Source of the DNA: Fictibacillus macauensis ZFHKF-1
GTDB taxonomy: Bacteria; Bacillota; Bacilli; Bacillales; Fictibacillaceae
Assembly (NCBI RefSeq): GCF_000269865.1
Contig: NZ_AKKV01000042.1
Coordinates: forward strand, 62,001 to 126,000
Direction: 5' to 3'
Length of the DNA: 64,000 nt
Under the pieces are notes generated by a model. The model did no database searches, had not been told where the DNA came from, and saw nothing but the letters and a program-made list of their open reading frames with translations. Positions 24,088 to 32,346 of this stretch are shown here, piece after piece (position 1 is the stretch's first letter; each line of letters starts with the position of its first letter). Both the position numbers and the translations under genes were made by a program.

Positions 24088-24894
24088 ATGAACATAACAG
24101 AACTATTTAAAAGAATGGGACAACGCTTTTTTGCGCTGCGCGTTTACGACTTGTCTGCGCAAATGGCCTACTATTTTCTTTTATCGATTTTTCCATTCTT
24201 ACTCGTGATCTATACACTACTTGCCTACGTTCCGGTGCGGCATCATCCGATTTTAGAGCTTGCCAAGCCCTATGCACCTGCTGCGACTTACCACTTAATT
24301 GATAAAACGTTGCACTATACGGTTAGCACACAGCGCGGTAACATTCTTTCTTTTTCGCTTATTATTATGCTTTGGCTTTCTTCAATGGGCTTTCAGAGTT
24401 TCAAGCGAATTGTGAATGACGCTTATTATATTAAAAAACGTGAAAATATGTTGAAGCGTATTTTTGAGGGCTTGCTTTTAACGATTGGCTTTATGGTAGC
24501 CATTGCGCTGTCTATTTTCTTGCCGGTCGTGCAGCGCATTATGCATCGCTACTTTAACGAAATCTTTGCGAATCAAAGCTTTCATAGTTTATGGATTGCT
24601 GTGCAATGGGGAATGGGAAGCTTATTTCTTCTCTTTTTCTTTACAATGGTCTACTATTTCACACCGAACGTTTCGGTACGATTGCGGCAAGTCATGCCGG
24701 GGGCGCTTTTTTCCATGATTGGCTGGCAAGCTGTATCTCTAGGATTTGCAGCCTATGTAAAGCTTAATAATTATGCGGCACTTTATGGTCAGCTCGGCGG
24801 TATTGTTGTATTAATGATTTGGTTCTACATGTCAGCGATGGTGCTGATTATTGGGGCATTGCTTAATTCCGAGCTCCATCCATTGCAAGAATAA
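24088..24894 (+). CDS. YihY/BrkB-family membrane protein
   Basis: The 268-residue protein has about six membrane helices and matches the YihY/BrkB family (formerly annotated ribonuclease BN). Features are the N-terminal LSAQMAYYFLLSIFPFLL segment, an YYFTPN motif near residue 190 and the late YGQLGGIVVLMIWFYMSAMVLIIGALLNSE region, quoted here in brief. The family's molecular function is unresolved. ATG at 24088 follows GAGAAGGGAAC; an in-frame start further up lacks a site. The TerC-type gene follows 78 bases later. Confidence 0.88.
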   Translation: MNITELFKRMGQRFFALRVYDLSAQMAYYFLLSIFPFLLVIYTLLAYVPVRHHPILELAKPYAPAATYHLIDKTLHYTVSTQRGNILSFSLIIMLWLSSMGFQSFKRIVNDAYYIKKRENMLKRIFEGLLLTIGFMVAIALSIFLPVVQRIMHRYFNEIFANQSFHSLWIAVQWGMGSLFLLFFFTMVYYFTPNVSVRLRQVMPGALFSMIGWQAVSLGFAAYVKLNNYAALYGQLGGIVVLMIWFYMSAMVLIIGALLNSELHPLQE

Positions 24895-24972
24895 CGATTA
24901 AAACATGCTGTAAATAGACATTCTAGTAAAGGCAAGTCATTAGACAGATCCCAAAAAAAGGACAGGGTGGTT

Positions 24973-25620
24973 ATGGATTCTTTATTCGTAAGCTTACTTC
25001 AAATATTGCTTATTAACATTGTGTTAAGTGGCGATAATGCAGTGGTCATTGCCTTAGCCTGTCGTAACTTACAGGAGCGGCACAAGAATAAAGCGATTTT
25101 CTTTGGAACGTTTGGCGCAATCTTTCTTCGCATTGCCCTAACATTTGTCGCTGTTTATTTACTACGCATCCCCTTTTTAAATTTTGCGGGAGGCTTATTG
25201 TTACTATGGATCGCCGTTAATCTTCTACGCGGAGATGATGACGAAAATATTGAAGGACAGTCAAGTCTATCAGGTGCCATTCGCACGATTATTATTGCAG
25301 ATCTCGTCATGAGTATCGATAATATCGTCGCTGTCGCGGGTGCTGCCAATGGCAACATTACCCTCATCATTCTTGGTCTTATTATTAGTATTCCACTCAT
25401 TATTTGGGGCAGCCAAGTACTCATGCGCATTATGGATCGCTTTCCTATCATTATTCTGCTCGGCGCTGCCTTACTTGGGTATACCGCAGGCGAAATGATG
25501 TTAAAAGACCAAGCAGTTGGCCGCTTTCTCGATAATATGCCGTGGAACGTGAACCTCTTCCTGCCGATAATCCTCGCCGTGCTTGTCGTGTTAGTCGGAA
25601 AATGGGGTGGGAAAAAATAA
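24973..25620 (+). CDS. TerC-family integral membrane protein
   Basis: The 215-residue protein has about seven membrane helices with the TerC/YjbE signatures. NIVLSGDNAVVIALAC occurs near the N terminus and DLVMSIDNIVAVAGAA in the middle, each with an intramembrane aspartate-asparagine pair. Bacillus members of this family export manganese and help metallate secreted proteins, so metal export is the likely role. ATG at 24973 has AAAGGAC at a proper distance, while GTG at 24967 is closer. The 72-base upstream gap contains no yybP-ykoY riboswitch that I can see. Confidence 0.88.
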   Translation: MDSLFVSLLQILLINIVLSGDNAVVIALACRNLQERHKNKAIFFGTFGAIFLRIALTFVAVYLLRIPFLNFAGGLLLLWIAVNLLRGDDDENIEGQSSLSGAIRTIIIADLVMSIDNIVAVAGAANGNITLIILGLIISIPLIIWGSQVLMRIMDRFPIIILLGAALLGYTAGEMMLKDQAVGRFLDNMPWNVNLFLPIILAVLVVLVGKWGGKK

Positions 25621-25652
25621 GGTTGCGCTGTTGCGCGGCCTTATTTTTTTGG
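25619..25652 (+). terminator. Terminator of the TerC-type gene
   Basis: AAGGTTGCGC pairs with GCGCGGCCTT around a TGTT loop, followed by a T-rich tract. Confidence 0.85.
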
Positions 25653-25744
25653 CTTTAGGAGAGTCGCTATTGCAGAAAAATATGGATTTATTTTACTTTC
25701 TTTGAGACGCTATTCATAAGTGTTAGAAAGAGAGGGTGCTAGAA

Positions 25745-26245
25745 ATGAATGTATTTCGGTATGTAATCTTACTGGCCATGTGTTTGTTGATCGGGGTTTT
25801 AGATGACCAATCAGCAGAAGCTACTTCTAAGCATTGTGCGGTCCGGGGCGTTAATTGGGGAGACGCACCAAAGCATGTGGAAAATGTTGAAAAAAAGCGT
25901 GGGAATAATGTCTACGAACGTAACCCAACGACACTAATTTTTCAAATTGAAGCATTTGGTAAGCGTACGAAGCTCACCTATTTTTTTAAGAGAAATAAGC
26001 TAGAACGTGTACTTTATGACTTTCAACTTCAACGAAAGTATCTTCCAGGTCAAGAGATGGAAAGGCTCTACCATTCGTTAGAGCAAGAAATTGATGGGGC
26101 ATATCAGTTTGGTGGTGGCTTTTTCGATTCGAATCATTACGACCGTTTTAACACGGATTGGGCAACATCTACATCACGATTACAGTTAAAAGTGAAGGAT
26201 CAGCAGGGGAAAACAAGTGCTCGTTTGGTCGTCTTACCAAAGTAA
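25745..26245 (+). CDS. Hypothetical secreted protein, 166 aa
   Basis: A signal peptide covers about the first 27 residues (MNVFRYVILLAMCLLIGVLDD then SAEA). The mature protein contains VNWGDAPKHVENVEKKRG and LTYFFKRNKLERVLYDF, a layout reminiscent of small periplasmic-type proteins in which an early WG motif is followed by two antiparallel sheets, but no family is assigned. ATG at 25745 follows GAAAGAGAGGG. The upstream GTG at 25736 overlaps that ribosome binding site. A terminator directly after the stop is shared with the converging gene. Confidence 0.65.
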   Translation: MNVFRYVILLAMCLLIGVLDDQSAEATSKHCAVRGVNWGDAPKHVENVEKKRGNNVYERNPTTLIFQIEAFGKRTKLTYFFKRNKLERVLYDFQLQRKYLPGQEMERLYHSLEQEIDGAYQFGGGFFDSNHYDRFNTDWATSTSRLQLKVKDQQGKTSARLVVLPK

Positions 26246-26276
26246 AAAGCTACGCTCTTAGTAGCTTTTTTTCGTG
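26246..26276 (+). terminator. Terminator between converging genes
   Basis: AAAGCTAC and GTAGCTTT form the stem with T7 on the plus strand. It overlaps the 3' end of the minus-strand kinase-like gene. Confidence 0.8.
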
Positions 26277-27373
26277 AGCATGTCAGAACAAACTTGTTCT
26301 AAGTGTTTCAGGCATACATCTAATCTAGCACGAATCATAGTGTTATTCCCCATCTGTTGACTGATTTTATTTGTAAGATGAGGTTGATTGACTCGTTCAT
26401 AGTGTTCATAAGCTTCTTGTAACAGCCATAAGCAATATTCATCCATTAACCGCTGAACGTGGGAGGTAAGTGCCTCTCCAGTCTGATCGAGAAAATACCC
26501 TCTTATAAAGCCATTAGCGATTTCATTTAGGCTCTCTTTTTTCTGATCATAGCCCCTCGCTACGTATCTTGGCGCACGGGCATAAGCAGGTAAAAGAAAT
26601 TTATAACAAAATACAAAATAAGCGGCGTATTTTAAATCGAAATCCAACTTCGGGAACGGATCAATAATGGCAATCTGTGAACCGTTCACAAGTATATTTT
26701 CTGGTGTAATGTCTTGATTCACTAGGGAAACCTTTTGAATGTGAGATTCTCTATGTTCAAGCAAAGAATGAATAGCGCGATTAACTTTTTTCGTATTAAA
26801 ACGAAGGTTAGCATGAGTGAGGATTTCCAACACAGTACGGTAATGGGTATGCTCTTCCTTCCATAACTCCCTTGTATTTTTAGTATGGGTTCCTTGTAAC
26901 GTCTTCCCATTCCAGTGTAATTCACCAAAACCTTCAATGGCTGTTGTGTTGTGATGGATGGCATGCAGAGCTGTTCCTAATGTTTGACCATAGAAAGAGG
27001 CCTTGTTCTTCGTAAGTTGTTCCATTCCCTCGCCCATAAACGTCTCTACTGTAAATACGATGTCGTCCTCTATAAAATAGTGATAATCGTTCGGACAAAT
27101 GTTTACATAACTTTTATTTGCGTGTTGATAGTAAGCGCGCGTTGATTCATATTCTGTTCTTAACGCGTGTTCATCGTTACGCTGAATTTCACCGTAAGCT
27201 TCTTTCTTCTTTATACGAATCACAAGGTCATGGGTCTGTAACCGTTCCACCTTATAAGCTGTATGCCAAGCTCCTTCACCGATTCTTGTTACTTTGCTAA
27301 TACTTGTGAGATGTAATCTATGGATTGCGCTATGTAGCGTGTTGATCTCGCTTTTGCTAAGGTGATCTTTCAT
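26258..27373 (-). CDS. Aminoglycoside phosphotransferase (APH)-fold kinase-like protein
   Basis: This 371-residue protein has a protein-kinase-like fold of the APH type. There is a glycine-rich IGEGAWHTAYKV loop near residue 31, an IRIKKK segment with the likely ATP lysine, a catalytic loop NQDITPENIL with Asp221 and Asn226, and a metal-binding Asp238 in IIDPFP. The substrate is unknown; relatives act on antibiotics, choline, spectinomycin-like compounds or homoserine. ATG at 27373 follows AAGGAGGG with a 7-base spacer, better than the upstream in-frame start. Confidence 0.8.
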   Translation of the reverse strand: MKDHLSKSEINTLHSAIHRLHLTSISKVTRIGEGAWHTAYKVERLQTHDLVIRIKKKEAYGEIQRNDEHALRTEYESTRAYYQHANKSYVNICPNDYHYFIEDDIVFTVETFMGEGMEQLTKNKASFYGQTLGTALHAIHHNTTAIEGFGELHWNGKTLQGTHTKNTRELWKEEHTHYRTVLEILTHANLRFNTKKVNRAIHSLLEHRESHIQKVSLVNQDITPENILVNGSQIAIIDPFPKLDFDLKYAAYFVFCYKFLLPAYARAPRYVARGYDQKKESLNEIANGFIRGYFLDQTGEALTSHVQRLMDEYCLWLLQEAYEHYERVNQPHLTNKISQQMGNNTMIRARLDVCLKHLEQVCSDMLTKKSY

Positions 27374-27402
27374 TCGATTTCCCTCCTTACCATTAAACAG
27401 GA

Positions 27403-27434
27403 AAAAAACAGGGCACAAAAGGCACCCTGTTTTC
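27403..27434 (-). terminator. Terminator of the FusB-like gene
   Basis: On the minus strand AAACAGGG and CCCTGTTT form the stem, followed by T7; the 5' arm abuts the stop codon at 27434. Confidence 0.8.
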
Positions 27435-28081
27435 TACCCTTCTAGCACATCGCCAAACAGCTTTTCCACATGCATTGTCGTTGTAATTTTTTCATTACAC
27501 GTTGCACTATCGGTACAAATGAGATTGCCCAGCGCTTTATAGTAATCTGAATTTTTTGCTTGTTTCTTTTTGGCAATGGTCGATACGTAGCTGACATCAT
27601 TTACACATTTACATAAGCTGCAATAGCCTGCTTTGGCTAGAGGGGTTAGGCTGCACTGAATGCCGAGCCATTTTCCGTCTTGGGGATAGACAATGTACTT
27701 TTTATTGCTGCCAAGGTCATTCCAGCTTAAGTACGTGAGTTTATGCCAATCCACGGAATCCAGTGGAGGAACTTTTAACTTTTTTGCTTTTGGAAATAGT
27801 TTTTTTATTTGTGGTTCCGAAATGGGTGGAAAAGGATTCACGTAAGACCGTAGCTGCTCTAAAAAGCGATGCAGTTCTTCTGAAGTCGTGTGCGCTGTCA
27901 CATCAAGCAAGGCTTGCTGTTCTGCTGTTGACTCATGAAAAAGCGCAAGTATTTTCGCGCCAGCGAGTTCAATCGTTGCTTTTAACACGTTCGGTGCGAC
28001 GTGCTTTTTTTTCGTGTCGAGAATGACTTGCACATATTGGACGATCGCATTGTACTGGTCGTTTCGTAAAAAAGGTTCCAT
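27434..28081 (-). CDS. FusB/FusC-family EF-G-binding protein
   Basis: The 215-residue protein matches the FusB family: a helical N-terminal domain (1-80), a KLFPKAKKLKVP motif near 94-105, and a C-terminal treble-clef-like zinc domain with CSLC (Cys154, Cys157) and ICTDSATC (Cys189, Cys195). FusB and FusC proteins bind elongation factor G and release it from fusidic acid-stalled ribosomes; chromosomal homologues in Bacillales are often called elongation factor G-binding proteins. Resistance in this host is an inference. ATG at 28081 follows AGAAGGAG with a 9-base spacer. Confidence 0.87.
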   Translation of the reverse strand: MEPFLRNDQYNAIVQYVQVILDTKKKHVAPNVLKATIELAGAKILALFHESTAEQQALLDVTAHTTSEELHRFLEQLRSYVNPFPPISEPQIKKLFPKAKKLKVPPLDSVDWHKLTYLSWNDLGSNKKYIVYPQDGKWLGIQCSLTPLAKAGYCSLCKCVNDVSYVSTIAKKKQAKNSDYYKALGNLICTDSATCNEKITTTMHVEKLFGDVLEG

Positions 28082-28167
28082 AGGAATCAACTCCTTCTAA
28101 GTTTTAGTGTAAGAAAAAAAGCGCCTAATGCCTACAGAAAGAACGAGTAAGAATCATTTTTTACCGA

Positions 28168-28202
28168 AAAAAAGCAGACGTTAGCGAGCGACGTCTGCTT
28201 TC
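28168..28202 (-). terminator. Terminator of the CD3324-like gene
   Basis: AAAGCAGACGT and ACGTCTGCTTT pair perfectly; on the minus strand a T7 run follows. Confidence 0.85.
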
Positions 28203-28465
28203 TTCTTACCGTATACAATTTTCTGAATAGATGCTTGTGATAAATGATAGCGCACAGCGAGCTGTGCAATGGAAACCCCGTCTGCAAAGCTCCGCTTAAT
28301 CCGCTGATTGCGCGCATCGAGCAGACTTCTCGAGCCACTTTTCGTGCCCCATTTCTTGTGCGTTGCCTCTTCTTTCGGAATATAAAGTGTTTCGCCTTGA
28401 ATGTATTGTTGAATTTCCGCTACTAATGCTTGCGGTAAAATGTGATGTGCGTTCTGATATTTCAT
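28181..28465 (-). CDS. Small helix-turn-helix protein, CD3324-like
   Basis: The 94-residue protein begins KYQNAHHILPQALVAEIQQYIQG and continues with LYIPK, W-G and SRSLLDARNQRIKRSF, then a helix-turn-helix-like VSIAQLAVRYHLSQASIQKIVYG (all shown in short pieces). This order is typical of small Mor-like regulators annotated as CD3324 family. It should bind DNA; target unknown. ATG at 28465 follows AAGGGG with a 9-base spacer. The stop codon lies within its own terminator hairpin. Confidence 0.75.
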   Translation of the reverse strand: MKYQNAHHILPQALVAEIQQYIQGETLYIPKEEATHKKWGTKSGSRSLLDARNQRIKRSFADGVSIAQLAVRYHLSQASIQKIVYGKKKADVAR

Positions 28466-28546
28466 GTGTGGCAGCCCCTTATTTTTTGAATACAACAAAA
28501 TCATAAGGTGCAAAGCCAGTGTTTGTTGGCGATCAGTCCAACCGTA

Positions 28547-28630
28547 TTACCCCATGCAAAGGATCGCCCGCCTAACAGTAGGCTTTGCATGAGTAGTAGA
28601 AGCCACGGACAATCGAGAGCGATTCTCCAT
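28547..28630 (-). CDS. Putative 27-aa basic peptide
   Basis: ATG at 28630 is preceded by AAGGGGAGGTGCTACTA, a strong ribosome binding site. The peptide MENRSRLSVASTTHAK plus eleven further residues is basic and has no hydrophobic helix. It resembles no family I know. It could be a leader peptide for the CD3324-like gene 80 bases downstream or a chance open frame. Confidence 0.3.
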   Translation of the reverse strand: MENRSRLSVASTTHAKPTVRRAILCMG

Positions 28631-28716
28631 TAGTAGCACCTCCCCTTTTCCTCTAGTATAAACGAAATAATGGTATAGTAGGTAATATCTTAAAATATTG
28701 TTAGGGAGATGGGGCG

Positions 28717-29298
28717 TTGTATCACAGTACAAAAGAAAGAATTTTTCTAGTTAGCAAACTTCTTCTCATCCTATACATTGGACTACGCGGATGGATGTGG
28801 TATTTATATAGTTCTAGTAACAATAAGTACGTCTTTTTTTCTGCAACATTCCATGCGGATCTAAGTAAAGTCGGCTACATCGTTGATTTGATGGTCCTGC
28901 TCATTATCATTGTTTTTCTATTGTGGTATGCGCGCACGATCAAAAGAGTAGTTGTCACCGTCTTTTTTATTCTTTTCTTTTTTATTTATCTCGTTGTAGG
29001 CTTTGTTGGTCAATCGTTCTTTATCGATGGTTATCTTCTGCAAACGAAAGAAACGCACGGAATGTATCTTGCTACGAATTTCTCTTATGACAGCCCTACG
29101 CATGGGCATGGGAACAGTGTACTTGTTTGTACGGTGTATAAGAAAGTATGGGGCTTTGTATACAAGGTGCAAAAAAGGCACGAATTAGACATTTCGGAAC
29201 GCTCTCCGACCACTGCTAAGTTTCTAAAAAAAGACTATACTGTTTCCGATCACGGGAAGAAAATACGTTTCGGTACCTTTGCTATTCCTTTAAAATAA
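28717..29298 (+). CDS. Hypothetical membrane protein, 193 aa
   Basis: There are three predicted membrane helices (about 10-32, 53-70 and 78-100), followed by an extracytoplasmic C-terminal half of about 90 residues that includes FSYDSPTHGHGNSVLVCTVY. I do not recognise the family. TTG at 28717 follows AGGGAGATGGGGC. The gene ends where repeat element 4 begins and converges with the MFS gene at 30103. Confidence 0.65.
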   Translation: MYHSTKERIFLVSKLLLILYIGLRGWMWYLYSSSNNKYVFFSATFHADLSKVGYIVDLMVLLIIIVFLLWYARTIKRVVVTVFFILFFFIYLVVGFVGQSFFIDGYLLQTKETHGMYLATNFSYDSPTHGHGNSVLVCTVYKKVWGFVYKVQKRHELDISERSPTTAKFLKKDYTVSDHGKKIRFGTFAIPLK

Positions 29299-29309
29299 GC
29301 GCAGCAAAA

Positions 29310-30044
29310 AGGGACTGGGACACAATACTTTCTCTGTTTCGTGGGGCGCATGCGGGGAAATGACTAGGTTACGCGCGAATCGGGAATCTCTTGTGCGCTT
29401 TACTCTTTTTGCTATCATTTAAGAGCTTTTACGCTATTTCTTCTCATTTTTGAGCATATTTACGAGATTATCTCTTCATTTTCTCTATTTTTCATGATTT
29501 TGCATCCCTTACCTACGCAATTTACCTGGTCTGCGCGCGAATGGAAGGCTCCTGCGCGCGAATCGAAGGCTCCTGCGCGCGAACGAAGCTAATCTGCGCG
29601 CGAATGGAAGGCTCCCGCGCGCGAACGGACCTGGTCTGCGCGCGAATGGAAGGCTCCTGCGCGCGAACGGACCTGGCCCACGCGCGAATGGAAGGCTCCC
29701 GCGCGAACGAAGCTGGTCTGCGCGAGAATGGAAGGATCCTGCGCGCGAATCAAAGGCTCCTGCGCGCGAACGGAGCTGGTCTGCGCGCGAATCAAAGGTT
29801 CCTGCGCGCGAACGAAGCTAATCTGCGCGCGAATCAAAGGCTCCTGCGCGCGAACGGAGCTAGTCTGCGCGCGAATGGAAGGCTCCCGCACGAACGGACC
29901 TGGCCCACGCGCAATCGAAGGCTCCCACGCGAACGAAGCTGACTCCCGCAGCGAACGTAGCTAATCCACGCGCATTTAAAGAGGTGCTTGCTCTCCACTC
30001 CAATTTTTGGTGCATTCGCTAGCTGCTTACATACGCAACACAAT
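29310..30044 (-). repeat. 21-bp GCGCGC repeat element, copy 4
   Basis: The main block 29532-29975 has about 22 units of the type TGCGCGCGAATGGAAGGCTCC, mostly alternating with TGCGCGCGAACGGAGCTGGTC, so a 42-bp dimer is again visible. A few units lost two bases. Read on the minus strand, the leader between hairpin and array is GCACCAAAAATTGGAGTGG, matching copies 1 and 2. Beyond the array comes a CTCTTAAATGATAGCAAAAAGAGTAA leader remnant (about 29398-29424) and one or two decayed units (29371-29392). The outer end (29316-29342) reads GGGACACAATACTTTCTCTGTTTC, similar to copy 2. No gene is credible inside. Confidence 0.9.
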
Positions 30045-30087
30045 AAAAAAATGGCTTGATCACCGAAACGGATGATGAAGCCATTTT
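30045..30087 (-). terminator. Terminator of the MFS gene, hairpin of repeat element 4
   Basis: AAAAAATGGCTTGATCA pairs with GATGAAGCCATTTTTT with a small mismatch; T6 on the minus strand. A second AGGCTG/CAGCCT hairpin (30095-30111) overlaps the stop codon, as at element 2. Confidence 0.88.
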
Positions 30088-30102
30088 TTGTGCTAAGGCT
30101 GT

Positions 30103-31413
30103 TTACAGCCTCTTTTGTCGATGCCATAAACCGATGACGAGAGCAACTAGGACCATCCCTACAAATCCGTAAAAAGAACGTATGAAAGGATTGGCGCCAC
30201 TAAGCAGGCGACTAGCAATCGACGGTCCAAAGGCCATGCCGAGGAAGTTAGTTAATGTGTAAACGCCTAGCCCCATACTAGCTTTACTTGGCGCTAATGT
30301 GGTTGGAACACCAATGTTCGTAATGATGGTGAGTAACGTATAACCACTATAGATCAGCGTCGTTCCGATGAGTGCACTTGCTAATGTTGTAGTCCCAAGC
30401 AAGGCTAAGAGAACAAAGCCAAGCACATGAAGGCAGAGCACAAATAGTAAGCTAAACGATTGCGTCAGCAGTTGCGGCCATTTTTGGGCCACAAGGCTTA
30501 AAAGAAAAGCAAAAGCCGAGATTGCCCCTAGCCAGAGTCCTGTTTCAATGACCGACAAATGAAACACCTGCAGCATAAGGAGGGGAAACATGAAAATTAA
30601 GCCCACAAGCGCCGCGTTATTAAAGAAGCCAAGTAGGACAAAACGGGAATAACCTCCGTTTTTAAACACGGTAAGGTCAATAAATACATTTTCTCGCTTT
30701 CGCTTGCCGTGACTCAGTAAGAGGAACAGAGCTAGAACGACGAGAATGAGCAAGCTTGCATAAAGTTTTACGCCAATAATAAATGGAACGATAAAAAGCA
30801 TCGTAAGCAGTAAGCCGACCACATCAAAAGGTGCTGTTTCCTTCTGATCTTGAGCAAAGCCTGCAGGCGCTAAAAATACTAAAGCAATGAGCGCAATGAT
30901 GGGTAAGAGCATCACATAAAAAAGGGCGTGCCAGTTAAAGTTTTGAAGCAATAGGCTGCCGATTAGAAAGCCAACGCCCGTTCCGATCGATAAACAACCG
31001 CCAATAAGCGTCAGCGTAACATTTCGTTTTTCTACCGTCATATAGCGATTGGCGATAATCATTGATAAGGCAATAAAGGAAGCCCCACCAGACGCTTGCA
31101 GCATGCGCGCCAACAATACCGGCAAATAAGAATCCGCTAGCGAGCCAACGATCGAACCACTAATGAAAAGAGAAACCCCAATCATCAGCAGTGTTTTCAC
31201 TTGAATATAAGAAGCAAGCTTGCTATACGTAATCGCTCCGCACGATAACACGAGCGTATAGCTTACAACGATCCAGCTAATGCTTGCATTCGACACATGC
31301 AAATCCTTCATCATATCTAAGAGCGCTACATTAAAGATCACCGCATTCGCAACGCCAGATAAAATCATAAAGCATAATGTAAAAATAAGTGCGTGAACAC
31401 GTCGAGTTGTCAT
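30103..31413 (-). CDS. MFS drug-exporter-like transporter (DHA2 type)
   Basis: This 436-residue membrane protein has about 13 to 14 helices. Helix 2-3 features recall TetL/QacA-type exporters: WIVVSYTLVLSCGAITYSKLA, followed by the LARMLQASGGASFIALSMIIANRY stretch that matches motif B/C of this group, given here in short form. The conserved GVGFLIG segment in helix 5 is typical of drug/proton antiporters. The exported compound is unknown. ATG at 31413 follows AGAAAGGTG; the longer open frame to 31488 lacks a ribosome binding site. The gene ends in the element 4 hairpin. Confidence 0.85.
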   Translation of the reverse strand: MTTRRVHALIFTLCFMILSGVANAVIFNVALLDMMKDLHVSNASISWIVVSYTLVLSCGAITYSKLASYIQVKTLLMIGVSLFISGSIVGSLADSYLPVLLARMLQASGGASFIALSMIIANRYMTVEKRNVTLTLIGGCLSIGTGVGFLIGSLLLQNFNWHALFYVMLLPIIALIALVFLAPAGFAQDQKETAPFDVVGLLLTMLFIVPFIIGVKLYASLLILVVLALFLLLSHGKRKRENVFIDLTVFKNGGYSRFVLLGFFNNAALVGLIFMFPLLMLQVFHLSVIETGLWLGAISAFAFLLSLVAQKWPQLLTQSFSLLFVLCLHVLGFVLLALLGTTTLASALIGTTLIYSGYTLLTIITNIGVPTTLAPSKASMGLGVYTLTNFLGMAFGPSIASRLLSGANPFIRSFYGFVGMVLVALVIGLWHRQKRL

Positions 31414-31801
31414 GATGTAACACCTTTCTAGTCTTGTAATGAACGAGTTTAAGTGTTGAGTGTATCGAAAGCCAGAGGAAGAAAGCAAGTAACTAGCTTA
31501 GGCAGCTAAATCATTCCGTATGTGAATGATTTCAACTCCTTGATGTCAGCAACCTTTGCATACGAACGACGCACTATAGTATGAACCATTCTCATGTGAA
31601 AATCTGTAAGGCAAAAGACCATCAATGGTCAAAGTCTACCCATCATATCGAATCATTATTTTTCCATAATAATGCCACTAAACAAGGACGTATTTCCTAA
31701 AATTTTTGTTTACTTCGTTCAAAAAAATGGTAGTATAGGAATGCATAGGATGTTTAAGGTAATTTTTACTAATTATTTAGAAGGAGAATAGATGAAGTGA
31801 C
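31414..31801. promoter_or_regulatory. Divergent intergenic region with inverted repeat
   Basis: This 388-base gap separates the MFS gene (minus) from a secreted-protein gene (plus). It contains a perfect inverted repeat AATCATTC/GAATGATT (31509-31531) about 100 bases upstream of the MFS start, a possible operator. TTTACT and TAGTAT near 31710-31737, spaced 16 bases, could be the promoter of the plus-strand gene. Nothing else was recognised. Confidence 0.4.
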
Positions 31802-32272
31802 ATGAAGAAACTAAAGATACGTGTATGGATGATTATCGCCGTGCTCTTAGTCGTGTGGGGAAGCTATTCGCTAAACCAACCACCTATCTTAATTGGCGTT
31901 TCCAACAAAGGAGAATGGAAAGTTGAATTTACGCCATCACCTCAGGCTGGCAGAGAAGATCAGTGGGCTAGCTCTTTTCAGTGGAATAAAGAGGCACAGC
32001 CGACGGTAAAGAAAATTAGCTGGCTAGAAAACAATGAAGTGATGAGCGAAAGTACACCTGAAGACGATGATCTCACTGCCATCCAAGATCTGTCCGTAGG
32101 TAACACACCTCCAAACGATTCAATTGACTACATAACGAAGATTCATTGGTTTGATCAAGGCCAAGAACATGAAGAGAGCATTACATTAAAAAAGCACCGC
32201 CGTCTTTTCGTCGCACCACAGTTTGTCGAGACGATGTGGAAAAAAGCACAACTTACGCTCATCTGGAGATGA
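31802..32272 (+). CDS. Hypothetical membrane-anchored protein, 156 aa
   Basis: An uncleaved or cleavable hydrophobic N terminus (about residues 7-24, MIIAVLLVVWGSYSL) is followed by a 130-residue extracytoplasmic region with several WF/WL and acidic motifs such as KISWLENNEV and KIHWFDQGQE. Those two segments look like an internal repeat. No family is recognised. ATG at 31802 lies 16 bases after AGAAGGAG; a three-codon frame ATG-AAG-TGA begins at 31793, at better distance, and its stop is one base before this ATG. Confidence 0.6.
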   Translation: MKKLKIRVWMIIAVLLVVWGSYSLNQPPILIGVSNKGEWKVEFTPSPQAGREDQWASSFQWNKEAQPTVKKISWLENNEVMSESTPEDDDLTAIQDLSVGNTPPNDSIDYITKIHWFDQGQEHEESITLKKHRRLFVAPQFVETMWKKAQLTLIWR

Positions 32273-32346
32273 CGTACAATGCTGATGGGGTGTTTTTAGT
32301 ACTTTGGTAGGTGGCGCTTCTCATACTCGAATAGGGGTCTATATTG

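Noticed and set aside
24895-24972. yybP-ykoY manganese riboswitch before the TerC-type gene
   Set aside because: The gap is only 72 bases with no recognisable conserved loops of that class.
29541-29964. Repetitive frames (ARMEGSC, RANQRLL types) in repeat element 4
   Set aside because: Period effect. Two-base deletions in several units would break any single protein, yet the array persists.
29532-29975. Replication origin or plasmid iteron array
   Set aside because: Iterons are usually AT-rich neighbours of a rep gene; these GC-rich units occur in four separate gaps between ordinary chromosomal genes with no rep or dnaA gene.
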